DNA of 64,000 bases from Paenibacillus oceani (lineage in GTDB: Bacteria; Bacillota; Bacilli; Paenibacillales; NBRC-103111), in the NCBI RefSeq assembly GCF_014705615.1, contig NZ_JACXJA010000015.1:62001-126000 (forward strand), written 5' to 3'. The notes beneath the pieces were generated by a model that was given only the letters and a program-made list of their open reading frames with translations, was not told where the DNA came from and searched no databases. Positions within the stretch are counted from its first letter, which is position 1. The number at the start of each line of letters is the position of its first letter. This document shows positions 55,255 through 63,750 of this stretch, piece by piece. The position numbers and the translations under genes were made by a program.

Positions 55255-55838
55255 TCGCGTCCCAGCTCCATCGTAGTCCGCCCGGATCGGTTACAGTTGG
55301 CAGGTACGACTCTTCCGCTGTCCGGATTGTCGCCGGAGAGGAATCGTGCCGCTGCCGTTTCGAAGGTTGTCATGCGTTCTCCGCCTTTCCTTTATCCTTA
55401 TCCGATCGCTTGCGTTATCATCATAATCCAGCGTTTCGCAGGATGCCATATACATTCCGTTCGATTTTTTGACCATTTGTGCAATGAAAAACCGTAAGGT
55501 AAAAACTCCTGACAATCCTTTTACGTGCAAACCCAAACGTTTGTGCGTGGGAGGGAATGGATACCGGGCTCCAGCCGCTCGTTGAATCGTGTTGTCTTTT
55601 TTAGGTCTTGCGGTTACAACACGACTTCAAATGCGGCCCGAGTGTGATTTTGGCGAGGTCCATGCCAAATTCACACCCAAACTTTCCGCTCCAATACCCA
55701 TTCCCTTTGACTCTTACGTGCTCTCTTCTACATCAAACCTACCACCCTGCTCACTTTAGCACGGTGAAGAACTTAACCATCTGATCTTTCAATGAAAACC
55801 GCCAAATGATGGCGGTCTTGAGTTACATTACTTTTTGA
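55255..55838. other. Spacer with dispersed repeat and no gene
   Basis: 584 bp. It contains repeat copy 2 (about 55490-55605) and otherwise nothing recognisable. Confidence 0.5.
55490..55605. repeat. Dispersed non-coding repeat, copy 2
   Basis: Shares the ordered blocks GAAAAACCGT, TCCTTTTACGT-CAAACC, TGCGTG, AGGGAATGG, GCTCCAGCCGCTCG and TCGTGTTGTCTTTTT with 42954-43075. It also forms an imperfect hairpin ACGTGCAAAC/GTTTGTGCGT. Confidence 0.6.
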
Positions 55839-56321
55839 CTAACTTTTTGGAAAATTGGTCAGCAGCGCCGAATACTTATCGTACCAGATTTTCCATTCGT
55901 CTTCCCGCGATTCAATCGTTCTACCGTCCATCAGGGCGATAATAGCATCCAGGCATACATGCCAGCCGGCGAGATCTTTCGGAGTATGATCGGTAAGCTT
56001 ATGAATGTGCTCAATTAACACGAGTCGGCATCCTTCGGTCTCCGGGTACAACTCGAAACGGACCCGGTCCTCGCCCCACATATATTCGAGCACCGAATAC
56101 GGTTTCAGTTCGATAATCCGAAGCTCCTCAAACGTGCCGTCCTGCATGTCAAACTTGATCACGCCCCCTTCCCGGAGATCGTCGACCGACAACTCGGCAA
56201 ACCATTTCGCCAGCTTGTCGTTCTCGGTCAAGTACGACCATACTTTCTCGACGGGATGCTTCAAGCGACGTTCGAAACGGGCTTTGTATCCGCCCGGAAC
56301 TTGCTCCACAACGGCTAACAT
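55839..56321 (-). CDS. SRPBCC (AHSA1-like) domain protein
   Basis: A 160-residue protein of the START-like SRPBCC superfamily, AHSA1/CalC type: ARFERRLKHPVEKVWSYLTE, LAKWFAELSV, and LAGWHVCLDAIIALMDGR near the C-terminus. These proteins form a hydrophobic ligand pocket; function is mostly unknown. ATG 56321 has GGAGG upstream; the longer frame has no ribosome site. It lies 83 bp after the ArsR-type gene, a very common pairing in which the repressor controls the SRPBCC gene. Confidence 0.88.
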   Translation of the reverse strand: MLAVVEQVPGGYKARFERRLKHPVEKVWSYLTENDKLAKWFAELSVDDLREGGVIKFDMQDGTFEELRIIELKPYSVLEYMWGEDRVRFELYPETEGCRLVLIEHIHKLTDHTPKDLAGWHVCLDAIIALMDGRTIESREDEWKIWYDKYSALLTNFPKS

Positions 56322-56404
56322 CGGGTTCCTCCTCTTTGTTCGCTCGGAATGGGTTTCCTTCTTCTGATTACGGGCCGCAAAAAATTCGATCATAGTATGT
56401 TCGG

Positions 56405-56719
56405 TTACTCCCGCTCTTCATCAAGTGCATTCTCTAAATCGTCCAGCTTGGACGACCAAAATTGCCGGTACGGCTCGAACCAATCCGCGATCTCCTGCAG
56501 AGGCTCGGCATTCAGTCGATACAGATGATTTTGTGCTTCTTTACGCACGCTCACCAGATTGGCTTCCCGTAAAATGCGAAGATGCTTCGACACCCCGGGC
56601 TGGCTCAATGAAGATAACGCGACCAGTTCCCCGACCGTTCGCTCCCGAAACCGCAAATAGTCAAGCATACGCCTCCGGTTAGGCTCGGCCAGCACTTCGA
56701 AAAGTTTGTCCTTGTTCAT
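56405..56719 (-). CDS. ArsR-family winged-helix repressor, probably leaderless mRNA
   Basis: A 104-residue DNA-binding protein: LFEVLAEPNRRRMLDYLRF, the recognition helix region LSQPGVSKHLRILREANLVS, and a C-terminal helix. No metal-binding Cys pair is visible, so it is probably not a metal sensor. The start ATG 56719 has no ribosome site; instead a promoter places the transcription start at or next to the ATG. It forms an operon with the SRPBCC gene. Confidence 0.9.
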   Translation of the reverse strand: MNKDKLFEVLAEPNRRRMLDYLRFRERTVGELVALSSLSQPGVSKHLRILREANLVSVRKEAQNHLYRLNAEPLQEIADWFEPYRQFWSSKLDDLENALDEERE

Positions 56720-56725
56720 AAAATT

Positions 56726-56754
56726 ATATTACTTTTCGGTTATATTTCTGTCAA
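56726..56754 (-). promoter_or_regulatory. Sigma-A promoter of the arsR-type operon
   Basis: A perfect TTGACA (56754-56749), a 17-bp spacer and TAATAT (56731-56726). Only 6 nt separate the -10 from the ATG, implying a leaderless transcript. The AT-rich spacer may also hold the autorepressor site. Confidence 0.7.
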
Positions 56755-56829
56755 GTTATATAATAAATAATTAATTCTTTATTGCAGTGGGTTATCCACT
56801 GAACTATACTCATCTTGAGGTGAGTACCC

Positions 56830-57066
56830 GTGGTCTATGAACGAATACGGAACATGCGCTAAAATAAGGATCTATCACAAGAGAAACTGTGCGAGTATCT
56901 GAACATCAAGCAGCGAACCTACAGCGATTACGAACGAGGGAAGTTGGATATTCCGACAACGCTCTTAATTGCATTGGCCGATTTCCATCAAACGAGCATC
57001 GATTATTTGCTCGGCCGCACCGATCAAAAAATGCCTTACCCGTCCCGCGCCAAAAAACGTTCTTGA
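56830..57066 (+). pseudogene. XRE-type HTH regulator interrupted by one nonsense codon
   Basis: The frame GTG at 56830 (with GAGGTGAG upstream) reads VYERIRNMR, then TAA at 56860-56862. It continues in the same frame as NKDLSQEKLCEYLNIKQRTY, SDYERGKLDIP and DYLLGRTDQK to a TGA at 57064-57066. This is an otherwise complete 78-codon Cro/C1-type DNA-binding protein. Relatives have Glu-Asp or similar here, so a GAA-to-TAA change would explain the stop. A sequencing error or restart downstream cannot be excluded. Confidence 0.75.
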
Positions 57067-57148
57067 ACTCCGCAAGCCCTTCCCCCTTCGTACCGCTTAA
57101 CGCTAGAAAGTGCAGCAAATGCCCTACTGACAGGATGCATTTGGCAGG

Positions 57149-57217
57149 ATATGTTCTTGTCCTTCATATGGGTAAGAATATATGTTCTTGTCTTTGGACG
57201 TGGACAAGAACATATAT
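57149..57217. repeat. Direct and inverted ATATGTTCTTGTC repeats
   Basis: ATATGTTCTTGTC occurs at 57149-57161 and 57180-57192. Its complement is at 57203-57215. The last two form perfect 15-bp arms (57178-57192 and 57203-57217) around a 10-nt loop. It could be an operator cluster for the interrupted XRE gene just upstream or a small RNA hairpin. 57067-57438 holds no other gene. Confidence 0.6.
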
Positions 57218-57438
57218 CCTTAAAATGAAAAATCACCGAACTAAGCGGATTCCTACGCATACAAGTTCTTTACCCTCGACAGTAAGTGCCCTCAATCGTG
57301 ATATTGGATATCGACTTGAGTTATTTCGCCGAATCTGGTTATCATGATTATCCCTTTCAATTATGCCAGATATACAGAAAATAGCCTGTTGAGGCTTCTC
57401 AACAAGCTGATTCCCTAAGGCAGGCTCTTTATGTCAGT

Positions 57439-58815
57439 TCAATTATCTAAAAAAACGTCGGTAATTCCCAGAGCAGACTTTATCGAACCTAGTGGAGAAA
57501 AAAACTGTGAAGGAGGTGTAGAAGGTTTAGTACCGTTATGAATACCGACTAATACATAATCAAATCTACTTTTGGAGGAATTCCAGTTGAATAGACCTAC
57601 AAAGCCCCCACTATCCCCAACTACACCTGATGAATTAGTTGTAAGAACAAGGTTGCTTACCGTATTATAACCAGAACCACTCGGAAAAAGTTCGCTATGA
57701 CCTGTTTTAGTGACAGTACCTGTGTAAACGGTACCGCCTTTAGCCCCTCTTGTATAGACCGTATCTCCAACGTATACATTGTCCTGCTGTCTACCAATAG
57801 CCACATTACCAGAAGGTTGATGAGTGACATACCTCGAAACATATGTGTGTGAACTTAAATTGATGTATCCAGCATCGACAGTAGTATCACCGCTTGTCCT
57901 ACCAGCCCATGTGCCGATACTGTTTGATTGAAAAGGCGCATCATATGGTTGATACCATGTGGCTGTAGATCCATTCCAATCACAATGCCCAGCTGTTACA
58001 AGAGAATTCTTATTATTGATTACTGAGTAAAATCCGACAGTACAATCACCCGCTGTATATTTCCCAATGTATGCTCCAGCAGGAATATCGGGTCTATATT
58101 TGTTATTATCTTCTGCATTTAATACGATCGGTTCTGTTTTAACAAAAATAACATATTTTGGATCAATGAGATTTAAGATAATATCTTGATTTTCTTTACT
58201 ATCATTTACAACTGATACATATACCCGATTCTTAAGAATATCAATACCGAAACTTGTAAGGACATTTTTATCCGTTAAACTTGCAATTTTATCTCTAATT
58301 TGTTGAAGTTGTTGCAACGTGTAATCAACTTTTTGGAATTCCAGTCGATTACTTTCAGGTGTTTTTCTCGCAATTGATGATGTTATTTCATTTGAAATGT
58401 CGGTCAGTAGGATGACTGCTTTCCCAGGCTTCAAATAAAGACCGCCGTAATATTTTTGGTAGTTCGCTTTAATTTCTTTTTCCAGATCAGGTAACTCGTC
58501 TCTAAATTTTGAATTACCAATTACTACTGATAGCTCACTCTCGGTAATAGGTCCTGTCATTTGTTCTGATGCGGTATAACTTGTCTTTTGTGAAATAAGT
58601 GTTTTTAAGTTTTCTATCGTAATATCTAGGCCGTTTGCTTTTCGAAATTGTAATGCATTATTTAGTAACACTTGAGGATCTAACGGTAATTGCTCAGATA
58701 TTATTATGTTTCCTTCTTCAATTTTAGGATCTTGGGCAAATGAAATACTGGAACCGGTCACAAAGAGTAGAAGAAATGTAAATAAAATTGCCTTAATGTG
58801 GTGTTTCATCTTCAA
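57439..58815 (-). CDS. Secreted chymotrypsin-like serine protease with propeptide
   Basis: A 458-residue secreted protein. The signal peptide is about residues 1-27. A long propeptide (about 28-240, including YYGGLYLKPGKAVILLTD) precedes a protease domain with the complete triad: His277 in VTAGHCDWNG, Asp314 in TTVDAGYI and Ser402 in GVVGDSGGFVG. This is the alpha-lytic protease/streptogrisin layout. The gene is markedly AT-richer than its neighbours, suggesting recent transfer. TTG 58815 is used because AGGAGG lies 8 nt upstream. Confidence 0.88.
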   Translation of the reverse strand: MKMKHHIKAILFTFLLLFVTGSSISFAQDPKIEEGNIIISEQLPLDPQVLLNNALQFRKANGLDITIENLKTLISQKTSYTASEQMTGPITESELSVVIGNSKFRDELPDLEKEIKANYQKYYGGLYLKPGKAVILLTDISNEITSSIARKTPESNRLEFQKVDYTLQQLQQIRDKIASLTDKNVLTSFGIDILKNRVYVSVVNDSKENQDIILNLIDPKYVIFVKTEPIVLNAEDNNKYRPDIPAGAYIGKYTAGDCTVGFYSVINNKNSLVTAGHCDWNGSTATWYQPYDAPFQSNSIGTWAGRTSGDTTVDAGYINLSSHTYVSRYVTHQPSGNVAIGRQQDNVYVGDTVYTRGAKGGTVYTGTVTKTGHSELFPSGSGYNTVSNLVLTTNSSGVVGDSGGFVGLFNWNSSKSRFDYVLVGIHNGTKPSTPPSQFFSPLGSIKSALGITDVFLDN

Positions 58816-59023
58816 CGGTATTTCCTCCTCTGATTTCTTTTCTCATTTTTCAATACATAGTAGTTCTCTGTGAAACATCACCTCGATTCAATATGTATCT
58901 TTAAATCATATATGATACATATAGTTTCATTTACTAATATATACCATAAGAGGAAAGTGAACAACTCAAATATTTATATATACTATTACTTGCATCCTTG
59001 GCTCTATAGATTAGCCACTATAG

Positions 59024-59039
59024 GCCCCCGTAGGGGGGC
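59024..59039 (+). terminator. Short GC-rich hairpin
   Basis: GCCCCC/GGGGGC with a 4-nt loop region and TTT following on the plus strand, in the spacer after the protease promoter. Low confidence as a terminator because no plus-strand gene leads into it. Confidence 0.4.
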
Positions 59040-59113
59040 TTTGCAATTGGCTCACCAGACTAAGCCATGAAATGATGAAAAGATAGCAATAGATTTTCTG
59101 TTATAAGAGACAT

Positions 59114-59206
59114 GTGGCGTCGATAATAGGTGGCGCGGTAACGACGCCACCTCTCCAAGGATATTTGAAAAGGCCTCCTCCTTATTTGTTCGGAAGATGG
59201 CCTTTT
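59114..59206. terminator. Two adjacent inverted repeats between protease and lipoprotein genes
   Basis: GTGGCGTCG/CGACGCCAC (59114-59150) and AAAAGGCC/GGCCTTTT (59168-59206). The second reads as a terminator for the minus-strand lipoprotein operon beyond the RHS remnant. Confidence 0.5.
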
Positions 59207-59242
59207 CATGCCGATTTGCTACTGATCCCCATAATCTCAAAT

Positions 59243-59395
59243 TCACCACGTAAAAAACACACCAGGGTTATTCCCAACATACGTATACAAATTAACGTCA
59301 GCGGATTCGAAATATCCCCTTCATACGTATCCTCATTTATAAACCGCCCCATGCCAGGATCATTCCAGCGTACATCCCGCCCGTTTCCCCCTACC
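59243..59395 (-). pseudogene. RHS-repeat core remnant, frameshifted
   Basis: Frames join as GRDVRWNDPGMGRFINEDTY, EGDISNPLT, then after a lost A at about 59290 LYTYVGNNPGVFF, to a TGA at 59243-59245. This is the conserved RHS core signature (RWYDPxxGRFxxEDxYxGDxxNPLxLNLYxYVxNNP). Only about 50 codons survive, overlapping the end of the lipoprotein gene. Confidence 0.75.
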
Positions 59396-60272
59396 GCACC
59401 TCAAACTCGGCAAACACCGTCTTTTCAATCGACGTCCCTTGGCCATTAACGGTTTTGCCGATCCGGTATTGACCGGGCGCTATATGCTTGAATTCGATCG
59501 TCTGCTCCCATTCGCCATTCTCGGCCAACTCATAACCGATAGCTTCTACGCCGATGTTTTTGCCCGTCGGGACAACAGTCCAGTCGTCTCCCTCCTTGCG
59601 TTCGAACTTGTAGTCCAATCCGAAAAACAGGGGGGCCGGGCCGGTGTTCAACATCGTAAGGACTGGCTTGGCGCTGCGGGAATACGTCGTCTGATCCAGC
59701 TTTAATACCGCTTCCACCTTCTGTACGGGAACTGTAAGAAGCGATAACACCGTATCCTCCACTGCGTTGCCATCCATAATCTCGACGGTCAGGAGATAGT
59801 AGGTTCCTTCATGGTCAGGCAGCTTCGTTGAAAAGTTGGAATAGGCAAGCTCCAGATCCATGTGCTCCGTATGCTCGGCCACGCCCCGGATCAATTGCCC
59901 CTGCCGGTCGCGTTCGGTCAGCTTGTACCGGATTGTACGAGTTTCGATTCCTTTGGCTTTCTCCGGTTCGATGATGTGCAGCAGTGCGCTTACTTCTTCG
60001 CAGGGCTTCTTGTAACCCGCGGCGATCGCCGATCCGATGCCTCTGCCGTCTGTCCATGTACCGGTAGGAGGCTGCACCTCCTCATAGTGCCGGTCCGCCC
60101 CGTCTGCATCGCTCTTGGCAAGATTCTTGTTTGCCCCCATCGAGACTGAATAATGAACCGCGTTGGACAGCTGCTTCCCGCTAGCTTGTGGCACGTCTTG
60201 CTCTTGAACACATCCAGCCGTCAGGATAACGACCAGAAATACATAGGCTGCCGACAGCAATATTCGAGCCAT
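59391..60272 (-). CDS. Lipoprotein with Ig-like (Big_14-type) C-terminal domain
   Basis: A 293-residue lipoprotein with lipidated Cys21 (VILTAGCVQ). The C-terminal 110 residues (VLKLDQTTYSRSAKPVLTML, LFFGLDYKFERKEGDDW, IAPGQYRIGKTVNG) match the Ig-like Big_14 pattern found in Bacillota lipoproteins. The middle part, with KPCEEVSALLHIIEPEKAKG, is not recognised. ATG 60272 is favoured by GGGGAG 6 nt upstream; ATG 60284 is the alternative. Role unknown; anchored at the cell surface. Confidence 0.75.
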   Translation of the reverse strand: MARILLSAAYVFLVVILTAGCVQEQDVPQASGKQLSNAVHYSVSMGANKNLAKSDADGADRHYEEVQPPTGTWTDGRGIGSAIAAGYKKPCEEVSALLHIIEPEKAKGIETRTIRYKLTERDRQGQLIRGVAEHTEHMDLELAYSNFSTKLPDHEGTYYLLTVEIMDGNAVEDTVLSLLTVPVQKVEAVLKLDQTTYSRSAKPVLTMLNTGPAPLFFGLDYKFERKEGDDWTVVPTGKNIGVEAIGYELAENGEWEQTIEFKHIAPGQYRIGKTVNGQGTSIEKTVFAEFEVR

Positions 60273-60475
60273 GTTTCTCCCCATCCCCCTCTACCTTTTT
60301 ATCTACATTTATTAACGTGGACGGAGGTGAAATTGTTCCTTCATTTTCAGAATTTTACATACCGATATTCTTCGATACTTTGCGAATTGCTCGTACGCGG
60401 GCAAACGCAGCAATGCCGCCGCTCTTTCGAACGGCAGCCACATAGCTGATCAACGATCTTGTTCCGGATGAACCG

Positions 60476-62155
60476 TTATTTTCGGTTAAATGTATCTTTC
60501 AAAGGGACGATCCGGTTAAATACCAGCTTATCGCCCGTCGTATACTTCCGATCCGCACAAAAGTAGCCATGACGGAAAAACTGGAACTTTTGCTCCGGAC
60601 GGGCCTGATTCACAAAGGGCTCCATCCAAGCATCCTTGACAATTACAAGCGACTCCGGATTCAGCACATCCGCCCAATCCCCGTCTTCTTCCCCCGGAAT
60701 ACCCGATTCCAGCAGCAGCTTCTCGTAGAGATGGACATCCGCCTTCACCGCTTGTTCGGCCGACACCCAGTGAATCGTTCCTTTCACCTTACGCCCTGTA
60801 AAACCGCTACCGCTCTTCGTAAGCGGATCATACGTGCAGTGCAGCTCCGCGACCTCCCCGGTTACCGGGTCCTTGATCACGTCCTCGCAGCGGATGAAGT
60901 AGGCTCCCTTCAGCCGAACCTCGGCATTCGGACTGAGCCGGTGATACCCTTTCGACGGAACTTCCATGAAATCGTCGCGCTCGATATATATCGTTTTGGA
61001 AAACGGTACTTCGCGTTTCCCCATCGCCTCGTTTTCGCTGTTATTCTCGATCGGCAGCCATTCCGTGTGATTGTCCGGGTAATTGGTAATGACCACCTTG
61101 AGCGGATTCAGAACCGCCATGACACTCACCGTTTGTTGCTTCAGATCTTGTCGGAGGCAATGATCGAGCAGCGAGATATCGACGGTGCTTTGCGTCCGGA
61201 TACTGCCGATTTCTTCGATAAAGCCGCGAATGCTTTCGGGAGTGAACCCTCTTCGCCGCAGCCCCCGCAGTGTCGGCAGACGGGGATCGTCCCAGCCGTC
61301 CACGTGGCCTTCTTCCACCAGCTGTCTCAAAAACCGCTTGCTCGTCACCACGCCCGTCAAGCTCAGCCGTCCGAACTCCCGCTGCCGCGGAGGCTCGGGG
61401 ATATCCAGCTCCTGTAACACCCATTCATACAGAGGGCGGTGATCTTTGAATTCAATCGAACATAACGAATACGTGATGCCTTCGATCGCATCTTGGATCG
61501 GATGGGCGAAATCGTACATCGGGTAGATGCACCAGTCGCTGCTCGTCCTGTAATGCTCGGCATAAACAATCCGGTAAATAATCGGGTCACGCATGTTGAT
61601 ATTTGGCGAGCTCATATCGATTTTGGCGCGGAGCACTTTGGAGGAGGCCGGAAATTCGCCATTTTTCATTTTGGCGAACAGCTCCAAATTTTCTTCCACG
61701 GTCCGGTTGCGGTAAGGGCTGTTTTTGCCCGGCTCCGTCAGCGTCCCCCGATATTCGGTTACTTCCTCCGGCGTCAGATCGCAGACGTATGCCTTTCCTT
61801 TCCGGATCAAGGTGACCGCAGCTTCGCAGATTTGTTCCGAATAGTCGGAACCATAATAAATATGTGGCCCCGGGTCGTAGCCAAGCCAGCGGATATCTTC
61901 GATGATCGCGTTCACGTATTCGATATCTTCCCTGAGCGGATTCGTGTCGTCGAACCGCAGATGAAACCGGCCGTTGAACTTTTGCGCCATCGAATAATTC
62001 GTCTGGATCGCATACGCGCTCCCGATATGGAGGTAACCGTTGGGCTCGGGCGGAAACCGCGTACACATGGTCCGATGGAACGGATTCGATTCAAGCTCCT
62101 CCACAATCCGTTTATATAAAAAGTGTTCGGTTGTCGGTTCCTTTTCGTTGGTCAT
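60476..62155 (-). CDS. glnS: Glutaminyl-tRNA synthetase
   Basis: This 559-residue class I synthetase aminoacylates tRNA-Gln. Seen: FPPEPNGYLHIGSAYA (signature 1; the usual HIGH is HIGS here), FHLRFDDTNPL, IEFKDHRPLYEW, VTSKRFLRQLVEEGHVDGWD (the KMSKS equivalent is TSKR), and the C-terminal anticodon-binding domain with GYHRLSPNAEVRLKGAYFI. Most Bacilli lack GlnRS and make Gln-tRNA through GatCAB, so this gene is probably acquired. The ATG at 62155 has GGAGGAGG upstream. A T-box leader controls it. Confidence 0.95.
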   Translation of the reverse strand: MTNEKEPTTEHFLYKRIVEELESNPFHRTMCTRFPPEPNGYLHIGSAYAIQTNYSMAQKFNGRFHLRFDDTNPLREDIEYVNAIIEDIRWLGYDPGPHIYYGSDYSEQICEAAVTLIRKGKAYVCDLTPEEVTEYRGTLTEPGKNSPYRNRTVEENLELFAKMKNGEFPASSKVLRAKIDMSSPNINMRDPIIYRIVYAEHYRTSSDWCIYPMYDFAHPIQDAIEGITYSLCSIEFKDHRPLYEWVLQELDIPEPPRQREFGRLSLTGVVTSKRFLRQLVEEGHVDGWDDPRLPTLRGLRRRGFTPESIRGFIEEIGSIRTQSTVDISLLDHCLRQDLKQQTVSVMAVLNPLKVVITNYPDNHTEWLPIENNSENEAMGKREVPFSKTIYIERDDFMEVPSKGYHRLSPNAEVRLKGAYFIRCEDVIKDPVTGEVAELHCTYDPLTKSGSGFTGRKVKGTIHWVSAEQAVKADVHLYEKLLLESGIPGEEDGDWADVLNPESLVIVKDAWMEPFVNQARPEQKFQFFRHGYFCADRKYTTGDKLVFNRIVPLKDTFNRK

Positions 62156-62245
62156 AGCGAGTCCTCCTCCTGAGTCTGGGTTTGTGGCAACATGCAAACT
62201 TCTCTGCAGTACGTAGTGCCCGGTCCAAGTTAACACGGGTAAAAC

Positions 62246-62534
62246 AAAAAAAACTTCACCTCCAAGACGTTATGTCTTGGGGACGAAGGTTCTCGTGGTA
62301 CCACCCCAGATTCGTTAATATGTCGCCATATTAACCTCTTCAAGTACGGCATGACAGGCCATGCTTATACTCTAGCTCTATAACGGGAGCTCCCGTCATC
62401 CATCCCCGCGTGCGGTTCCGGCATGCTGCTCAGAGGCTTGGTTCGGGGGAAGCACCCGGCTCCTTTTCACCGTCCGGAGCTCTCTGTACAGGTACGTTCT
62501 CCCCTACTCTTCTCATCATCGCGTTTCAAATATT
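62246..62534 (-). ncRNA. T-box riboswitch leader of glnS
   Basis: The leader shows the canonical T-box GGTGGTACCACG (62315-62304), an AGAGTAG box near its 5' end and AGAGAGCTCC. Its terminator CTTCGTCCCCAAGAC/GTCTTGGAGGTGAAG is followed by TTTTTTTT. In the Stem I 3' side CGAACCAAG places CAA, a Gln codon, at the expected specifier position, agreeing with the gene it controls. Uncharged tRNA-Gln should promote antitermination and glnS expression. Confidence 0.9.
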
Positions 62535-62540
62535 GCTATT

Positions 62541-62570
62541 ATGATAACAAATCATTCCCTAAGATGTAAA
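62541..62570 (-). promoter_or_regulatory. Promoter of the T-box/glnS transcript
   Basis: TTTACA (62570-62565), 18-bp spacer, TATCAT (62546-62541). It places the start near 62534, just before the leader. Confidence 0.6.
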
Positions 62571-62709
62571 CCACTATTCGGATCCAGCGAAAACATGAGG
62601 CGTCCGCAGCCGGGTCCCGCGCAAGTACAAGCCGGTTTCCGTTTTCTCCCCTCCGGACAGACGGTATAATAGAAGAAGCCATTGCCATAAAGAAGGAGCC
62701 GGTATCCTG

Positions 62710-63615
62710 ATGAACAATCGCGAGATCCGATTTCACCGCGCGGGCGACGTCAACGTAAAGGCTGGGCGCCATCTCGGACCGAGACTGCTAACTGACTACG
62801 AGATCGTCTATTTTCCGGTGGGCTCCCGGACGAGGTACGAAGCCGACGGCACGGGACATATTCTCGATTCTGCTTGCGTCCTGCTTACGCGTCCCGGCGA
62901 ACTGCACGAGTACCGCTTCGATCCGGACAGCCCGTGCCGTCATCTGTTCGTTCATTTCGACGTCGACCCGTTATCCGGCTTGATCCATTATCGCCTGCTT
63001 AAAGACTTTCAATATAGCGTAATCCCGGTGCAAGACCGGTCGCTCATCCCGCAGCACATGAAGCAGATGCTGTATCTGTTCCATGTGAAGCCGCCCAGAT
63101 GGAGAACGATGGCCGAGAAGCTCTTGCTGTACATGCTCGAAGAGCTGGAGAGCGGACTGGAGACGGAATCCGACTCCGGCCCGTACGACGAGAGAACGAT
63201 GCCTCCTCAAATCTCCGGTGCGCTGCAATATATCGAGGCCCATTCCAGAGAGCAGATCGAAGTGGAGCAGCTGGCCCGGCTTGCCGGATGGAGCCACGAG
63301 CATTTTACACGAACGTTCCAGCAGCATGTCGGGCATGCCCCGAAGCACTGGATCATCCGACGCAAAATGAATGCAGCCGCTCAGCTTCTGCTGCAGCGCA
63401 CCGACAGCATCAAGCAGATCGCGCGTGATCTCGGCTTTGCCGACGAATATTACTTTCACCGGCTTTTCCGCCGGACGACAGGAATGACCGCGACCGAGTA
63501 TCGGCGAAAATACGGGGACGCCCGGATGAGGGAGCTTGCCCCTCCCGACGATTGGGGCCGGTTTTACCCGTTAAACCACTACTTCATTCTGGACAACCCG
63601 GGGCCGGATGAATAA
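62710..63615 (+). CDS. AraC-family transcriptional regulator with cupin sensor domain
   Basis: A 301-residue regulator. Sensor (about 15-105: HLGPRLLTDYEIVYFPVGSR, LLTRPGELHEYRFDPDSPC) and AraC domain (about 175-270: IEVEQLARLAGWSHEHFTRT, IKQIARDLGFADEYYFHRLF). The ATG at 62710 has AAGGAG about 11 nt upstream. The PhyH-type oxygenase starts 135 bp downstream in the same direction, so regulator and oxygenase may form a module. Confidence 0.9.
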   Translation: MNNREIRFHRAGDVNVKAGRHLGPRLLTDYEIVYFPVGSRTRYEADGTGHILDSACVLLTRPGELHEYRFDPDSPCRHLFVHFDVDPLSGLIHYRLLKDFQYSVIPVQDRSLIPQHMKQMLYLFHVKPPRWRTMAEKLLLYMLEELESGLETESDSGPYDERTMPPQISGALQYIEAHSREQIEVEQLARLAGWSHEHFTRTFQQHVGHAPKHWIIRRKMNAAAQLLLQRTDSIKQIARDLGFADEYYFHRLFRRTTGMTATEYRRKYGDARMRELAPPDDWGRFYPLNHYFILDNPGPDE

Positions 63616-63750
63616 ATACGCAGGACCCGTTCCGCTACAATCTGCTGACGATAAGATCAAATTTGTCCATCATTGTTTCGCCTTCGTACATTGCCGGATT
63701 TCTCCGTTTCCTTGACAATAAAGATATCCGAAGGAGAGGGGTACGAAGGA

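Noticed and set aside
57178-57217. LexA-type SOS box
   Set aside because: The palindrome lacks the CGAAC-N4-GTTCG order; the arms read GTTCTTGTC/GACAAGAAC instead.
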